Shown: positions 11,001 through 22,695 of the stretch, piece after piece | Layout of the letters: every line of letters starts with the position of its first letter | How positions within the stretch are numbered: position 1 is the first letter of the stretch | NCBI GenBank assembly: GCA_036245805.1 | Contig: BTRK01000003.1 | Span: 6,448,001 to 6,512,000 of the forward strand | DNA length: 64,000 nucleotides | Direction of reading: 5' to 3' | DNA from: Pristionchus mayeri | Taxonomy: Eukaryota; Nematoda; Chromadorea; Rhabditida; Neodiplogasteridae | Notes under the pieces: generated by a model | What the model was told of the DNA's origin: nothing | Database searches by the model: none | The model's input: the letters and a program-made list of their open reading frames with translations, nothing else | Translations under genes and position numbers: made by a program

Positions 11001-14000
11001 CAAAAAAGTAGCCTGCACCGCGCTCTTACCTTTTTTCGTTTTTTTTTCATTCCGACGGCGATGGTTGATCATGGAACATTCGTGCAACCTGCAGTCCTTC
11101 GCCTTGCCTTTTAGATAACCATTTATTATGCTCACTTCCCGAGTCGGCTGTCAACACACGCCTGGGAATGGAAGACGAGTAGGGGGCACTAGGAAGTAAG
11201 GAGGCAGGAGGGTGGGAGTGACTAGTAACAAACAAACCCTTCCCTCCTCGCATCTTCCGCATCTAGAGTAGGCTTGGCTTGTCAAGATTGAAACCGATTT
11301 CAAGATTGACTCTGCGAAAAATGATCTCTTCGAAAAGGGTTTCTGAGCATTTCTAAACAAACCGCATCTTCCTAGCTCGTTTGGCTAATGCTTGGTTACC
11401 TTTTAAGTGCCGAAAACAACCGTTTTTGGGCTTGTTTTTTTGTGTTTGGGTTGTTTTTTTGTTGTGAAACATATTTCAACATGATGGTTTTTGGTAGAAC
11501 TTTATCTTTATTAATAGCTTTCTATTCTAAATTTTACCCTAGAAATATTTTGTTTATGATTAGTTTTATGCTGGCGTGAATGTTCAAGATTTACCATGCC
11601 ACCCAAGCTATCGGAACGAGCGAAGCATGGCCTCACTATTCTGAGACGGCCACATGAAATGAATTCGGCGAGTTTATTTTTGTTGAATTTTAATATTCGT
11701 TTTAAAGGATTCTTCTTCTCCGGAGTGTTCAAAGTCGAAGCGGAGCACGAAGGGGCCTGCTAGAGTAGATGAAGATACTTCTAAGGTAACTGTGAACATG
11801 GGCAATATGCATTACTATCTATTCTAATTCAGGAACGCATGCCACCCAAGCTATCGGAACGCGCGAAACATGGCCTCGCTAATCTGAGACGGCCACATGA
11901 AATGAAAACGGTATGTTTTGTTGTGTTGAATCAAATTTTACTATTCCTTTTATAGGAATCTTCTTCTCCGGAGTGTTCCAAGTCGAAGCGGAGCACGAAG
12001 GGGCCTGCTAGAGTGGAAGATGATACTGCTAATGTAGCTAGCGACATCTGTAATTGACGTTACCATCTATTTGACATCAGGAAATTATGTCTCGGACGGA
12101 GGAGTTGGATGCATGGGAGAAGGAAAATCAGTCGAGGTCGGAGGAATTGGACCTTAGAGAAGAGATTGTTGAAACGAAAGAACAAGAGGTGGAGATGAAA
12201 ATGAGATAAAAATAGATAAAGTTCTACCAAAAACCATCATGTTGAAATATGTTTCACAACAAAAAAACAACCCAAACACAAAAAAACAAGCCCAAAACGG
12301 TTTTTTTCGGCACTTAAAAGGTAACCAAGCATTAGCCAAACGAGCTAGGAAGATGCGGTTTGTTTATAAATGCTCAGAAACCCTTTTCGAAGAGACTTTT
12401 AAGTCAGATTTCTCAATTTCGATTTTTAAAATTTTCTATGATTAAAAACGTGCGCGAAACCTGCGATTTTTTGCTAAAAACATTCACTTTCCAATGTGTT
12501 TCACATCGATGGACAGAGACAAAGGAAATTCAGCGCGCCATGCTAATGAGCTTTTTTCCCCCCTCTGACACGGTGTGCTATTTCAAGATCTTGAAATTAA
12601 TTTCAAGATCTTGGAATCGATCCATTGATCTTGGCAAGATGAGATAATTGAGTTTCAACATTTCAAAATCTTGCAATCTTGATTGACAAGCCAACCCTAC
12701 TCTAGAGGCGACAGCTAGAAAATCGATACTCGCACTACGTACTAGGCCGCCCACGCGTGCATTTACAAAACAAATGTGTGTGTCATTGTCAGTGCACCAC
12801 TCCACCTTGCTTTCATGGGTTCATGATACCAAAATTCAGCAGGTTATAAGAGCGAAAGACATTACGTCGGATAAGAGCTCATGACGCTTGATTTTCTTTG
12901 ATATATCAAAAGCGAAAAAGTTGCGAAATAGTTCTCTAGCCGTAAGTCTAGTGCCACAACGGAAACCACATTGTTCCCTATTATGATCAAACATTGTATA
13001 ATATTTTTGAGCCTGAAACTCATCCACATTATCAGTACACGGCCTCATCATACTTTCATTAGAAATTAGTACCAGAATTCTCCTAGCCACAGTTACTGCA
13101 AACCTTCCCCCCATGGCTCACCCGCTTCCGGGAATGCCGGCTGGCACAGGCTGAGGTAGTAGAGGTCGAGGGCTGCGTCGGCCGACAGGCCCTTGTTGGC
13201 CGGAGCAGCTGCAGCATGATGATGCTGCTGCTGAGAAGGTCGAGCAGCACGAGCACCTGCAGGGAGAGATGTATTGGTTATTCTATGCGCAATCTTAGAA
13301 CTATTGTTCGATTCGGGCTCTCATGTACTTTGTAGAGAGGGTGGTACCGGGAACCTCCTTGCACCTTTCATTTTTTTGGAAAGAACAGATTTTCTTCAAT
13401 TCTCCGTCGGTAAATTGCATGTTTAAAGACAGTTTGATTGGATCACGAATAGGTATTTCCGAACAAAAATTGTATTCATTATTGCCTGCGGAGTTTTCAC
13501 CGATCACTGTCGGTAAAACAACCCTACTCGACTTGAAGACTATCCGTGAACGAGAACCTCCTGCCTCCTCACTCTGTTGATCAACTTCAGAGTTTTATCT
13601 TGATTTAACAAAGAAATAAATCATCCCCTTTTCTATGAATAAGAGCGAGAGTCAGAATTGAGTATTTTTATCTAGTTCGACGCTGAAGAATTGCAACATC
13701 CTCTCCGGCTCACTTTTGTAGGCAAGCTGACACCGAGAACAACCTGGTTCTCTGTGCAAAATCTCAGAACAACACGAAACAACAATATCTTGTGAACTTT
13801 TTTATGACATGCTTCTCTAAACCACAGAAACACCTCTTTTAATATTTTGACCTGCGGAATCACCAGAATTGTCTTCGTTCGCGCACCACCCTCCTTTCAC
13901 GACTACCTGCCACAACAAACCTCCGGGCTACTCGTCTTCTTTTTCACAACCAAACTATCTGGATTCCCTCAGAGAAAATAAACAAAAAGATGCTACTAAA

Positions 14001-14100
14001 ATCAATATTCCGTGCGTACCAGTGCCCGGGGTCATCAGCACGCCGCGCTCTACCGTAGCCGACATCTTGCGCTTGAGTCCGAGCGAGGAGGCGACCGTCT
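5011..14100 (-). CDS. Segment A copy of the 3' end of the HMG-like gene (three exons)
   Basis: Three exons in matching phase: 14100-14020 (81 bases), 13256-13122 (135 bases) and 5117-5011 (107 bases, with tandem extra copies at 3861-3755 and 2604-2498). They encode TVASSLGLKRK and a VLMTPGT stretch, a Gln/His/Ala-rich run, LYYLSLCQPAFPEA, then PPQFYLDQWQMIEWQ and a stop. Frame and splice sites are intact. By my count it differs from the segment C copy by 11 silent and 3 replacement changes, which points to selection on the protein sequence during part of its history. No 5' exons are present nearby, so it is either a partial duplicate, or uses the Met at 14065 behind a possible trans-splice acceptor (95 residues). 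The second intron is ~8 kb because two transposons are inserted. Confidence 0.6.
5131..5304. other. Segment A flank left of the large transposon
   Basis: Resembles 45329-45460 in segment C, for example GTTGAAACAGCAACCTTGTTG against the matching block at 45437. The similarity stops near 5290, where the large transposon begins. It resumes at about 10945, which brackets the insertion. Confidence 0.6.
5325..6545 (+). repeat. Left long terminal inverted repeat
   Basis: Matches 9665-10905 in reverse orientation almost base for base, including two identical-looking reading frames (6051-6422 here; 10170-9688 there) that read as Phe/Ser-rich sequence without a recognisable domain. I treat these as repeat-borne frames, not genes. 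The arm contains its own hairpin at 5640-5760, where TTTTTCAAAAATGTTGAAAC is repeated in inverted form. Confidence 0.85.
6571..7955 (-). CDS. Tc1/mariner-type (DD34E) transposase, intron-containing, possibly decayed
   Basis: The minus strand from ~7073 to 6571 encodes VWAAITFDGHGPLCF, then QQDGASAHTA, then WPPSSPDINPIEFVW, and a tail with RGGGPIVDKW. There are 34 residues between the Asp of QQDGAS and the Glu of NPIEFVW, the Tc1 DD34E spacing. A further exon (about 7210-7100) gives VWSDES, the expected first catalytic Asp. A possible N-terminal helix-turn-helix piece lies at 7955-7767. A transposase of this family cuts and pastes at TA dinucleotides. The joins between exons are not all clear to me, and the region 7220-7766 shows no clean frame, so inactivation is possible. 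It lies between the long inverted repeats, as expected of the element's own enzyme. Confidence 0.75.
8210..9572 (+). CDS. Second gene of the large transposon; acidic, coiled-coil-like, unknown function
   Basis: Exon 8210-8405 starts MAFVLGKC directly after a CAG acceptor, typical of trans-spliced nematode starts. It joins in phase to 8446-8677, which encodes the acidic stretch GNEDEEEDEGDIDMEMEKIE. Later exons are 9015-9114 (LLNKVIKKQKDQDQ), 9174-9352 (ending FAQEVGRF), 9381-9497 (QYRKLRHP, then DWNRFVSRFV) and 9522-9572 with a TAA stop. All of these later exons join in phase. A probable exon at 8715-8812 does not join cleanly to its neighbours as I read it. I recognise no domain. The charged, helix-prone composition suggests a DNA- or partner-binding accessory protein, but that is inference. 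Opposite strand to the transposase. Confidence 0.6.
9665..10905 (-). repeat. Right long terminal inverted repeat
   Basis: Reverse complement of 5325-6545. A few substitutions and short indels distinguish the arms, for example at 10600-10640 and 10795-10850, and divergence rises towards the outer end. The high internal identity means young age or gene conversion between the arms. Confidence 0.85.
11266..12702. mobile_element. TA-flanked transposon of ~1.44 kb with terminal inverted repeats
   Basis: Left end GAGTAGGCTTGGCTTGTCAA follows TA at 11264-11265. The right end is the near-exact reverse complement and precedes TA at 12703-12704. Subterminal inverted repeats (about 11336-11520 and 12205-12390) extend the symmetry. 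Segments B (near 21250) and C (near 45800) carry the flanks joined without the element, which confirms insertion. A TA target with inverted repeats fits the Tc1/mariner superfamily. No transposase is present, but a small multi-exon gene occupies the centre (11596-12209). Confidence 0.85.
11596..12209 (+). CDS. Transposon-borne small gene made of a duplicated exon pair plus a coiled-coil exon
   Basis: Five exons, all phase 0: 11596-11667, 11708-11785, 11833-11910, 11956-12033, 12081-12209 (TAA). Exons 1-2 and 3-4 are a tandem duplicate pair. Each pair encodes MPPKLSERAKHGL and RRPHEM, then SSSPECSKSKRSTKGPAR. The last exon encodes SRTEELDAWEKENQ and a Glu-rich helix ending EMKMR. The product would be about 144 residues: basic Ser/Lys repeats followed by a short coiled coil. 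The first exon's donor reads GCGAGT instead of GT. No known domain. It may be host sequence captured by the transposon, or an element-specific DNA-binding protein. Confidence 0.6.
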
Positions 14101-15098
14101 CTGCAATTTATTGATTATTTTATTTAGAAAAATGCTAAACACACTTCGGAACCGAGCAACACACAGCTAGACAAACATTTTAACAGGATGGCACTGCTTT
14201 ACTTGAGAGAATCGATAATTCTGACTAGCAGTGCATCTAGAGCGGCAAAGCTTTCTACACGCACTCTTCAACAGGGAATCAGTGGCGATCGATCCGAGAT
14301 GCTATCTCGGCGATTCTAGAGAGAATATTGAGAAAGGACGAGCGGGTGAGAAAGAAAGAAGCGTCGTGCTTGTTTCTAAACACAGCTCTCCTCCTTCCTA
14401 TCTCCCAATCTCTCTCTCCACCCAACCTAGGTTTTGCACTCTCTTCAAATCGCGTGTTCTCTCGTCGCCCTGTCACCGAGATACGCGTCTTTGAAACGTA
14501 CTCGAAGCGGGAATCAAACACACACTCCCATCGGTCGGCGCAAACAACTTTTTTTGTCCTGTCTTGAGGCACGCGCTGTGCGATGCGAGATTTTCTCGAA
14601 AACAATATCAAAACACTCTCTGGCGCTCTCCTACATTCCCACACTCTCTCGCGCTGTCTAACTAGAGAGGGAGAATGTGCACCGGAGAGAGGATGTCATA
14701 TCAAAACAAGGGGCAATGCTATCTATGAAACAGAGCACTAGGGAAGCCAACGTCATTCCGCTTCTTACAAGGGAAGGGTTTGCAGCTGAGTTTCAAAATT
14801 CACTAGGGTGCACACTTGTTCAGCTATATCGACAGAATTTACTGAATACCCGAAATTTTTAAGATGTATTAGGGGTACTATCCGAAAGTCGGGAGGGACT
14901 TGATGCTAGCAGAAACGAAAGGCAAACGAAGCCAGCGTCATTCCCCTTTCCCGCATCTCCAAATATCTCCCCTTATTAGCTCCTTGAATCCTTGCACTGG
15001 GACAAAGATACGAATGCTGATCTCTCTTTCAATCACACACTCTCTCGTCGATCATTCTGTGCAAGAACATGGGAGCCATTGAGAGAGTTAGGGCCAAT

Positions 15099-15155
15099 GT
15101 TACGTCGGTGACTCCCTAGGAGACCCTCTATTTCCCATTCCTAGGGAGTCAAAAA
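15099..15155. repeat. Short hairpin around a CCTAGGGAGTC palindrome
   Basis: GACTCCCTAGGAGACC is followed about 20 bases later by CCATTCCTAGGGAGTC. The same hairpin is kept in segment C at 48046-48096 with one changed base. No function is evident. Confidence 0.5.
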
Positions 15156-16349
15156 TACCCACAAGACTCGCGCTTTCTCTTCACTGGATCAACGAAACAA
15201 CCGCTAACGTGACATGAGCAAACAATTCAAAAATGAGATTGTTTATTATTGATTAAGACTGAAGGATACTACTAATCCTCGATACGAACCATAGTATTAA
15301 GTGAAATCAGCGATGCAGAAAATCTACGGGATGGAATTTGGTGTAATATTTAAAAAGTAAACGTTTTTTTGTTTTACCTTATAATTTCCTTAAAAAAAAT
15401 GAATCGAGAAGGAATATCAAACATAGTCCATCTCATCCAAAGTCATAGCACACGTGAAGAACAAACGCCGCGAGGTGGAAATTAGACTTCAATTCAAAAT
15501 AGCAATTGAACAACCCCTACTCTGACATACATCTTCCTTGCTCTTTCTCACGCATACATCCATTTGAGTGGCTGCCCATGCTGAAATAGAATAGCGGCAT
15601 CGAGGTGTTATTCGAGAACAAGTAAACTTATTAATTCACAAACACCCAGCCAAGCACAATCAAATTTCTCCCATCCCATCCAAAGTCATAGCACGCGTGA
15701 AATACAAGATGAAAAAGTCAGGATTTCATTAAAATTTGCCCGGTTCTATGATGGAAGAGAGCCAGCCGAAACTACCGCTTCTCCATTCTCCACACCTCCA
15801 TTTTCAACCACTTCTCCCTCACTGCTGCCTGATAGACTCTCTCTCTCTCTTCTCCATACTCTATGACCTGCTTAGCAGCGCTAGATAGTGCACAAAACAG
15901 AAAATCCAAAACACCAAACAGTTTTCCCCTGCAGCTGAATCAATAGCCACAGCTCTTCGGAGTAAAAAAAGTGCAATAGTTGTCTAGAGAGTCGAGTTGG
16001 AGGGAGAAACGGAGCCACACCTCTCTCATTTCTAAACATTCTCGCCGCTCTATCGGAAAGAATGTTGAACGAAGGTGAGCAAAACTCTTGCAGTGCGTCG
16101 CAAAGGACTATTTGCGAATTTTCTACACAAAAATAGCCGATCATGAACTCTACTGGAGAGAGGCAGTTTGTTGATGGCTGTGGAGGAGGAGAAGGACGTG
16201 GAGTAGGAAGGAGAAGGGAGGAGGAGGAGAGGGACGAAGACCGAGCAGAGAGAAGAATCCAGAAAGGCAGGCGTAAACACAGTCGGTGAGTGCGCTAGAA
16301 CCCCCTCTCCTACTACTACTCCATCCACAGCAGCAGTCATGTTAGTATG

Positions 16350-18240
16350 TGAGCTAAATGAACAGCTTCAGCTAGGGAAATCAGGAGGAAACAGTTAAAA
16401 ATAGTATGACAACTAGGATAACTCAACGCGCTATTGCACCAAACACTTCGCGGTTGTGCCTATTACTTAACTGTGGAAGATGATGCGAACAGTCAGTAGT
16501 CGAGACAACTGTATTAGGTTAAAAACAATATTGCGTACATTTCCACTGCTACTTATGCATCAGGCGTTGAAACAAGGGTAGATAAGGATGACGCAGTGGA
16601 GAGGAGGGGCGTGAGGACAGCCAAAAAATTCGTTCACAAAATATTGTTTTACATCGCACATTTTCGCTCTCTATTCATGTTTTCAGCTCAGTCTGGAATG
16701 CGAAGGGAGTTTCGAACCAGAGTGAGCACGACTACCCATGAGAGACCTCGTCAGTTCCCGGTTATGCTTAGTGCCTAACCATCAGGGAACCTCCTATGTT
16801 CAATTCCGCTCTGACCGAAGTGCCAAAAAATTTTTAAAGAATGAGTCTCAGCAACCGTGAGAGAAACGAGAGGGTCACTCTCTCGCCTCGCGCTCTCTGA
16901 GAAATTCCCCTGATGTCCGTGGCTGGAAATCAGCCAAGTTGCGACAACTCAGTTCAGATAAGATATACAAACGTGAAAATATAAGAATCTCCTATAGTTG
17001 GGGAAAGTTAGGCAATTGTAATGAAAGAGTCATTTTTTTAAAGTTTTGCCTCTATTACTCCTTTAATGCAACGGTGAGATAGGAAGCGAATCAGAAAAAA
17101 CTCCAGTGATCGCGGTCCTATAACTTCTCTGTTACAGTTAGTAGATAACCGGCGAAGGCGCACCGACTATTCAATATATTGAGGGCGAACGTTAGTAAAA
17201 TACAATATTGCGAGTGGTGCCACTCCCTCTTAATCACGTTCATAAAGAAGTGTAGAGTGGAGGGCATGAGCAGAGCCTAAAGCTCGTTCACAACATATTA
17301 TATTGCCTCGTACAGTGGCATACTCTAGCCTTTTAAGGCTTAAAAGCTCAATCTAGCAGGCGATGGCGAACAAGAGCGATTGCGACTGTCACCATTTGCC
17401 TCGTCACATCCCGGTTTTGGTTAACCATCAGAGATCTTCAACACGCTCCGTTCTCACTTGACAACCGGTTCGAAAAAATAAAAACTAATAAAACGGTGAG
17501 AAGTATGCAATTCAAGATAAATCCAGTCATTGAGGCCCCTCGCTTCCCGGTTACAGTTAATACATAATCATGGAATGATCGCTGAACGTTCAATACGTCG
17601 AGTGCCTGAGTACGCTAAAACAATATTGCGAGTGCTTCCACTGCTTCTGAAGTAACAGGCATGTAAATAAGGATAGATAAGGGGGCGGAGAGAGGACAAG
17701 GACGGAAGCAGGGAAAACTCAACAACACATGAAGGGGGAAACAGTTTGTAAAGATCTTGCTAACTGGGAGAACTCAGGCCATATTGCTCTCGTCACTTTC
17801 CTGATGCCCCTTTGGTTTAACCGGCGAATGATCGCTGAATGTGCAATACGATGGCGATATATAAGTCTCCACTAAACACTGTTTCGAGAGCTTCCACTAC
17901 TTCTTATGCAACAGGCGTGGGAACAAGGGAAGAGAAGATTGGACGGAGTCGGCTTCTAGGGACTGAGCTTATAAGCGATAGAGGATATACTTATGTTTGG
18001 ATACTGCATGCGCAGACAGAACCAGGTCTGATGAGAACTATGTCATGCCGCCTTTGATCTATCAAAGGCCGTATGATATCAAAGTTCTCATCCGACATAG
18101 TACAACGCAGACCTAATCAAGCGAGTCACTGCGATAGAGCAATTGAGCGATCGAGGAATGATTTATCTAGTAATACTGTTTGGATCAATGTGATGTTTGT
18201 GCAGAACTGTCCCTTTTTGTTTTCTATTGTTGCACTATAA
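16350..18240. repeat. Degenerate long-period tandem repeats
   Basis: Variants of AACAATATTGCGAGTGCTTC followed by CACTGCTTCTGAAGTAACAG recur near 16530, 17190, 17620 and 17870. They recur again in D (42765, 43020, 43390) and in C (50110, 50360, 50620, 50750). Units are a few hundred bases and strongly diverged. No coding signal. Confidence 0.65.
18021..18098. repeat. ~75 bp hairpin, also present at 24255-24332
   Basis: GATGAGAACTATGTCATGCC is followed by its imperfect reverse complement, with CCTTTGATCTATCAAAGG at the centre. A second copy at 24255-24332 has the same centre with inverted flanking order (CTTTGATAGATCAAAG). Length and symmetry fit a tiny foldback element or a cruciform-forming site. 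Confidence 0.7.
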
Positions 18241-18254
18241 ATATTAGACTCCCA

Positions 18255-18780
18255 ACATCTTGCTTGCAATCGGCAGATTTCATAGAAGTGGAACCCGAAA
18301 GCGCAAGATTCCTCGATTTGGGCTACACTAGAAATAGGTGTACACGGAAATTGTCGCCGGATCAGTTTTATTGATTACCGAGAGTGCACTAATCGATGCT
18401 CGAGCAATAACAACAATGCGCTACATGTGATTTCAATTTTTTAGCGCTACATGTGATTGCAAAATTTAGATAATTGTTATCCTAGGAAGCACGAAGATAT
18501 CAAACTCATCGTTTGCCATCGGCAGATATGATAGAAGCGGAACCTGAAAGCGCAAGGTTGCTCAATGTTGGGTTAACAATGCAACTACCAGGAATGTGAG
18601 CTCTCCTGCATCACTAGATGTGATGGATTATCGAGATGGCACAAATCGATGCAGATTTTAGCTGAGAGAGATATAAAATTGTTATACGAATGGTATCCTG
18701 ATCTAACACCTTGCTTGCCATCGAAAGATATGATAGGAGCGGAACGCAAAAGCGCAAGGTTGCTCAACGTGGCATGATGA
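18255..18780. repeat. ~225 bp tandem repeat, three units
   Basis: GGCAGATTTCATAGAAGTGG and its variants, followed by a CGCAAGATTCCTC-like block, recur at about 18270, 18520 and 18725. The same unit is present four times in segment C (near 50965, 51150, 51360, 51530). No coding evidence. Confidence 0.7.
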
Positions 18781-19239
18781 AAGGAGTAAATCGTTGCAAA
18801 AAATTACATAAAAAAATAATTATGGGCTTCTTCTTTCCCCTGCTCTTTCACGCGCTCTCAAGAAGTTAGAACAGGTGTTAGTATTTAAAACGGTAGTTTT
18901 ATCTCTTTTGCTATCCTGGCCAATCTCGATGGGAGGTTTCGCGCAATAATTGTGACTTACAGTAGATTGCTGTTACACAAGTCTCATGTTAGTTACAGGA
19001 GCCGATGTATGTTTGATTTTATCAAACTTCCCAATTAAACCATTAATAGATAATGATCGGAGACAAATTGTTGTTTGATTGCTTCATCTTCGATCTCTAA
19101 TCAATCCCCTCTTCAAAGCCAAGTTAAACTATTTCAATAAGGCGGAAGAGACAATAAAGAGTGGGTACATTTTTAAAGAGTGGGTACATATTTTTTTTAC
19201 CTCCCTCCCCCTCTTCAGACCACTCCTCTTTCGTTGCTC
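18781..19239. other. Unassigned spacer between segments A and B
   Basis: AT-rich sequence without a convincing exon or repeat. It separates the end of segment A from the broken exon that opens segment B. Confidence 0.4.
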
Positions 19240-19283
19240 TGCGCGATTCAGCGACGAGCATCCGCACGAATCAGCCCAAGTCG

Positions 19284-19379
19284 TAGCTGCTGCTGCAGTC
19301 GTCGCACACGCTGCCGCCCGCCTGCCGATCGGTCGGCCAGTTCTACGTCGGATTCCTCAATATTTCCGACTCCATCTAG
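19284..19379 (+). pseudogene. Broken copy of the terminal exon at 1314-1415
   Basis: The sequence matches 1314-1415 and still ends GQFYVGFLNIS then stop at 19379. The acceptor AG has been altered to AAG in changed context, and the Glu codon of the IFELLQQ block is now TAG. The copy therefore cannot encode the original C-terminus. Confidence 0.75.
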
Positions 19380-20574
19380 CACTCGACTACAGTACCTAGC
19401 TACAGTAGCCCACGTCGATCGAGTACTGCTTTTATATTCCTAAATTCCTCTGCATCCAAGTACGGTAGACCTACAGTAGCCCGCTGCAGATCATTCAGAG
19501 TACGGTAGCCTTGCGTTTCAAATAAACCCACGAACCTTTCATACCCCACACATTTCCGAGCTGAATCATTGAGTGCAACCCCGCCTCTAATTTACGTTTA
19601 ATGTTTGGTTATTTCGTGTCAGATTGTTGAATGTTGAATACCTATTTCTAGTAAGTTAATTGTTGCTAATCACCAATCGATTGCCCATTATCTAACGGAT
19701 CGACATATGATTTAACGCAATCCGATTACGGTAGAATCGATTTCGAGACGGCTTCTCCCACGGTTTACTGATTTCGATGTAGACATTGATTGCTCCCACA
19801 CCATCCCTCCTGTTAACTCTTCCTTAATACTGGTTACGGTATCGATGTGCTTGTATTTTCGTAAAAAATATCTTAAATTTATTGTAAAATCATTTTATCA
19901 TTGAAAGAAAAAATATCGGCTCCAACAATATAGACTGAGAAACGGATGAAACTTCAGATTGGGATCTTGGGGAAGATAATCAACACAAAAACAGCAAGCA
20001 AAGTTAGAGTGAAACAAGTAACAAGGGTTGGAGTGGGTTACGGTAAGCTTACCGTACACTTGAAAGTACGTGTCTATGCATGACAAAAAAAATCGATAAC
20101 AGATAAAAGCGGTGCGCTGAGGCTTGTACGAGCACCTTGCCACACACATAAACAATAACATGAGGACTACTGCAGCCCTGCTGATCGATAAACTTCATTC
20201 GTACACAAAATCAGTAAATCGATATCAACTGGGCCACAGTATCCTGAGCGGGAGGCGGGGTCGTGATGGGAGCACACGCAAACAGGCAAAAAACGAACGT
20301 ATCTTGACAGCAGATCGAGAGGGTAACGCGGGTGTGATAATAATAGAGCATTTCTATGGTGTTTTCTACTAACGAGTTCTATAACAGACAACAGGCAGGC
20401 ATGCTTGGAAGGCCGGGGATGTAAACAAAGAGTGGAACGGAAAAAAACAGTAGTTCGTCCGAAAGACGGTCGCACTGTATGTACTATATATGTGCAGTGG
20501 TGAGCGACGGGAGGAGAGGATACGGTAAGATGATGCGGGGTACGGTATCTTCCTCGGAGAGTACGGTAGGTCGC

Positions 20575-22695
20575 TCAGCGACGCGTCGCGGCTGCGGCTG
20601 CGCTCTCGCGGCTCTGCCACTCGATCATCTGCCACTGGTCGAGGTAGAACTGCGGAGGCTCGCCTGGAATCGATTGCGTCATCACTAGGCCATCGCATCG
20701 GTACGGACTGCTTTTTTATACCGGTGACTTAGGTTTCTGTTATCGTCAGTGCACTGCTCCGCGGAAATGTATGCCACTGTTGAAACAGAAACCGTATTGC
20801 CATAATTATATTGTTTTTTGAACCATGATTCCATCAACCATTGCGCAAACGTGTCTCGACCAGACTTTAACACATTATTGCTACCAAAATTCGCATGGAT
20901 ATAATACCGTAAGTTCACTCTCGCTCTTCCGTTCCTACTATCCACTCTGCATCCACCCCAATTACGCAACGTTTTTCACACTAGCAGCTGTCAGGAACCT
21001 CCTGGCTACTAGAACTGCACAATTTCCGGGCTCTTTTCTGCTCTTTCCATTTTCTTACAGTGGATCACCATATAATCATGCACGCTGCTCTCCGTCCCAC
21101 GTCATGCATTTCCGCTAACCCTTTCGCTCTGCTCAATTCCCGCATCCGCTGTCAACACACGCCTGGGAATGGAAGAGGAGAGGGCACAAGGGGTGAGGAG
21201 GCAGGAGGGAGTTAATAGTAACAAACAAATGCCCTTCCCTCTTCCTTCTCTACCGGCGACAGCTAGAAAATCGATACACGCTCTACGTACTAGGCTGCTC
21301 GCGCGCGCATTTGCTACGATAAACAATACGGGTTTGCCTAGCATGATCTTGCATTGTACATTTTTTACGAAAAGGAAAGTGCGTGTCATTGTCAATGCGC
21401 GGCTCCACCTTGTTTTCATGAGTTCCTGGTACCACAATTCCACAGGATGCACGAGTGAAATATACTATTTCGGGAGGGAAGTATTGTGTCACAACGCTGA
21501 TTATGACGCATTTACTACATCAAATGCGCTATTACGAAATTCTTTTCTATAAGCATAAGCCTAGTGCCAGAACGGAAACCCCATGATTTCCCCTACTTGA
21601 ATCAAGCATTGTATAATTTTTACGACTCGGCAAGACGATAATCATTGCCGCTGCGCAGCTCCACCTAGCGTTCAGATGTATCTAGTACCGAAATTCTCCT
21701 GGTTACAAGAACTTCATCTTCCATGGCTCATCCGCTTCGGGGAAGGCCGGCCCTTGTTGGCCAGAGAAGCTGCAGACTGATGATGATGCTGCTGCGAAGG
21801 ACGCGCAGCACGAGCACCTGCAGAGGGAGATAATTGTTATTCAGAAAACGATGAGAGATGTATTGTTTGATTCGGGCTCTGATGTGCTTTATAGAGACAA
21901 GGAACCCCTTGCACCTTTCATCTTTTTTTCGGAAAGAAGATTAAATTAGATTTTATCTCAGAAAATTCAATTTTTAAAGACAGTTTGATTGAATCACCAA
22001 TAGGTGCTTCTGAAAAAAAATTGTATTTATTATTGCCCAGTGAGTTTGAACCCATCACTATCGGAGCAACAACCCTACTCTACTTGAAGACAAGCAGTGA
22101 CTGAGAACCTCCTCACTCTGTCGCTCTTCTTCAAAATTATTTTTCTGATTTTACAAAGAGAAACTTCCATTTTTAGGTAAATTAGATCCAGCGACATAAT
22201 TGAGTATTTTTTAGTACATTCGACGTGAAAGAATTGTGCGTATCCCACCCTCCACGCCTTTGCAGACAGGCTGCCACCGAGAACAACCTGGTTTCCTTCA
22301 ACGTTGTAACCGTTCCTGTGCAAAATTTCAGATATTCGTCACGAAATAAAGATCTCTTTTCAACTTTTTACGACATGGTCCCCTAGGGCAACCAAAAAAT
22401 TTTTTTTTCACCCGAGGACACCAAAAAAAAATTTTTTTTCATAGCCGAGTCTCCGGAATCGCCTTTGTACCTCCAGTCTCGCTTTTCACGACTACCTGAC
22501 ACCCCAAACCTCCAGGTTGCTCAGACATCTTTTCACAAAACAATAACAATTTGTCCAGACTAAATCAGCTTTTGATGCGACTAAAAATTAATAATCTATA
22601 TTTCGATGACCTACCGGTGCCCGGGGTCATCAGTACGCCGCGCTCTACCGTAGCCGACATCTAGCGCTTGAGTCCGAGCGAGGAGGCGACCGTCT
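20575..22695 (-). pseudogene. Segment B copy of the HMG-like gene 3' exons, inactivated
   Basis: Three exon relics are present. 22695-22615 has a Lys codon changed to TAG in the LGLKRK stretch. 21817-21732 has lost 49 bases compared with A and C, removing the LYYLSLCQP part and shifting the frame, and its donor GTGAG has become ATGAG. 20663-20575 has an 18-base in-frame loss of the LTPAP part. Three independent lesions make this a pseudogene, in contrast to the intact copies A and C. Confidence 0.85.

Larger units (their letters stand above)
12705..18780. repeat. Segment A, middle and distal part
   Basis: Collinear with 21250-24250 (B) and 45800-51600 (C) with indels. Shared landmarks are the exons at 13122-13256 and 14020-14100, the block TCTCGAAAACAATATCAAAA (14592, 23212, 47520), and the paired sequence CTCCCTAGGAGACCCTCTAT (15110, 48054). 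Apart from the two exons I see no gene in 14101-18780. Reading frames there are short and not shared in frame between copies. Confidence 0.8.

Noticed and set aside
14231..14661. Overlapping frames shared loosely by segments A, B and C (14231-14661, 22894-23280, 47197-47592)
   Set aside because: They are conserved only because the DNA is duplicated. Frames shift between copies, and both strands are open.
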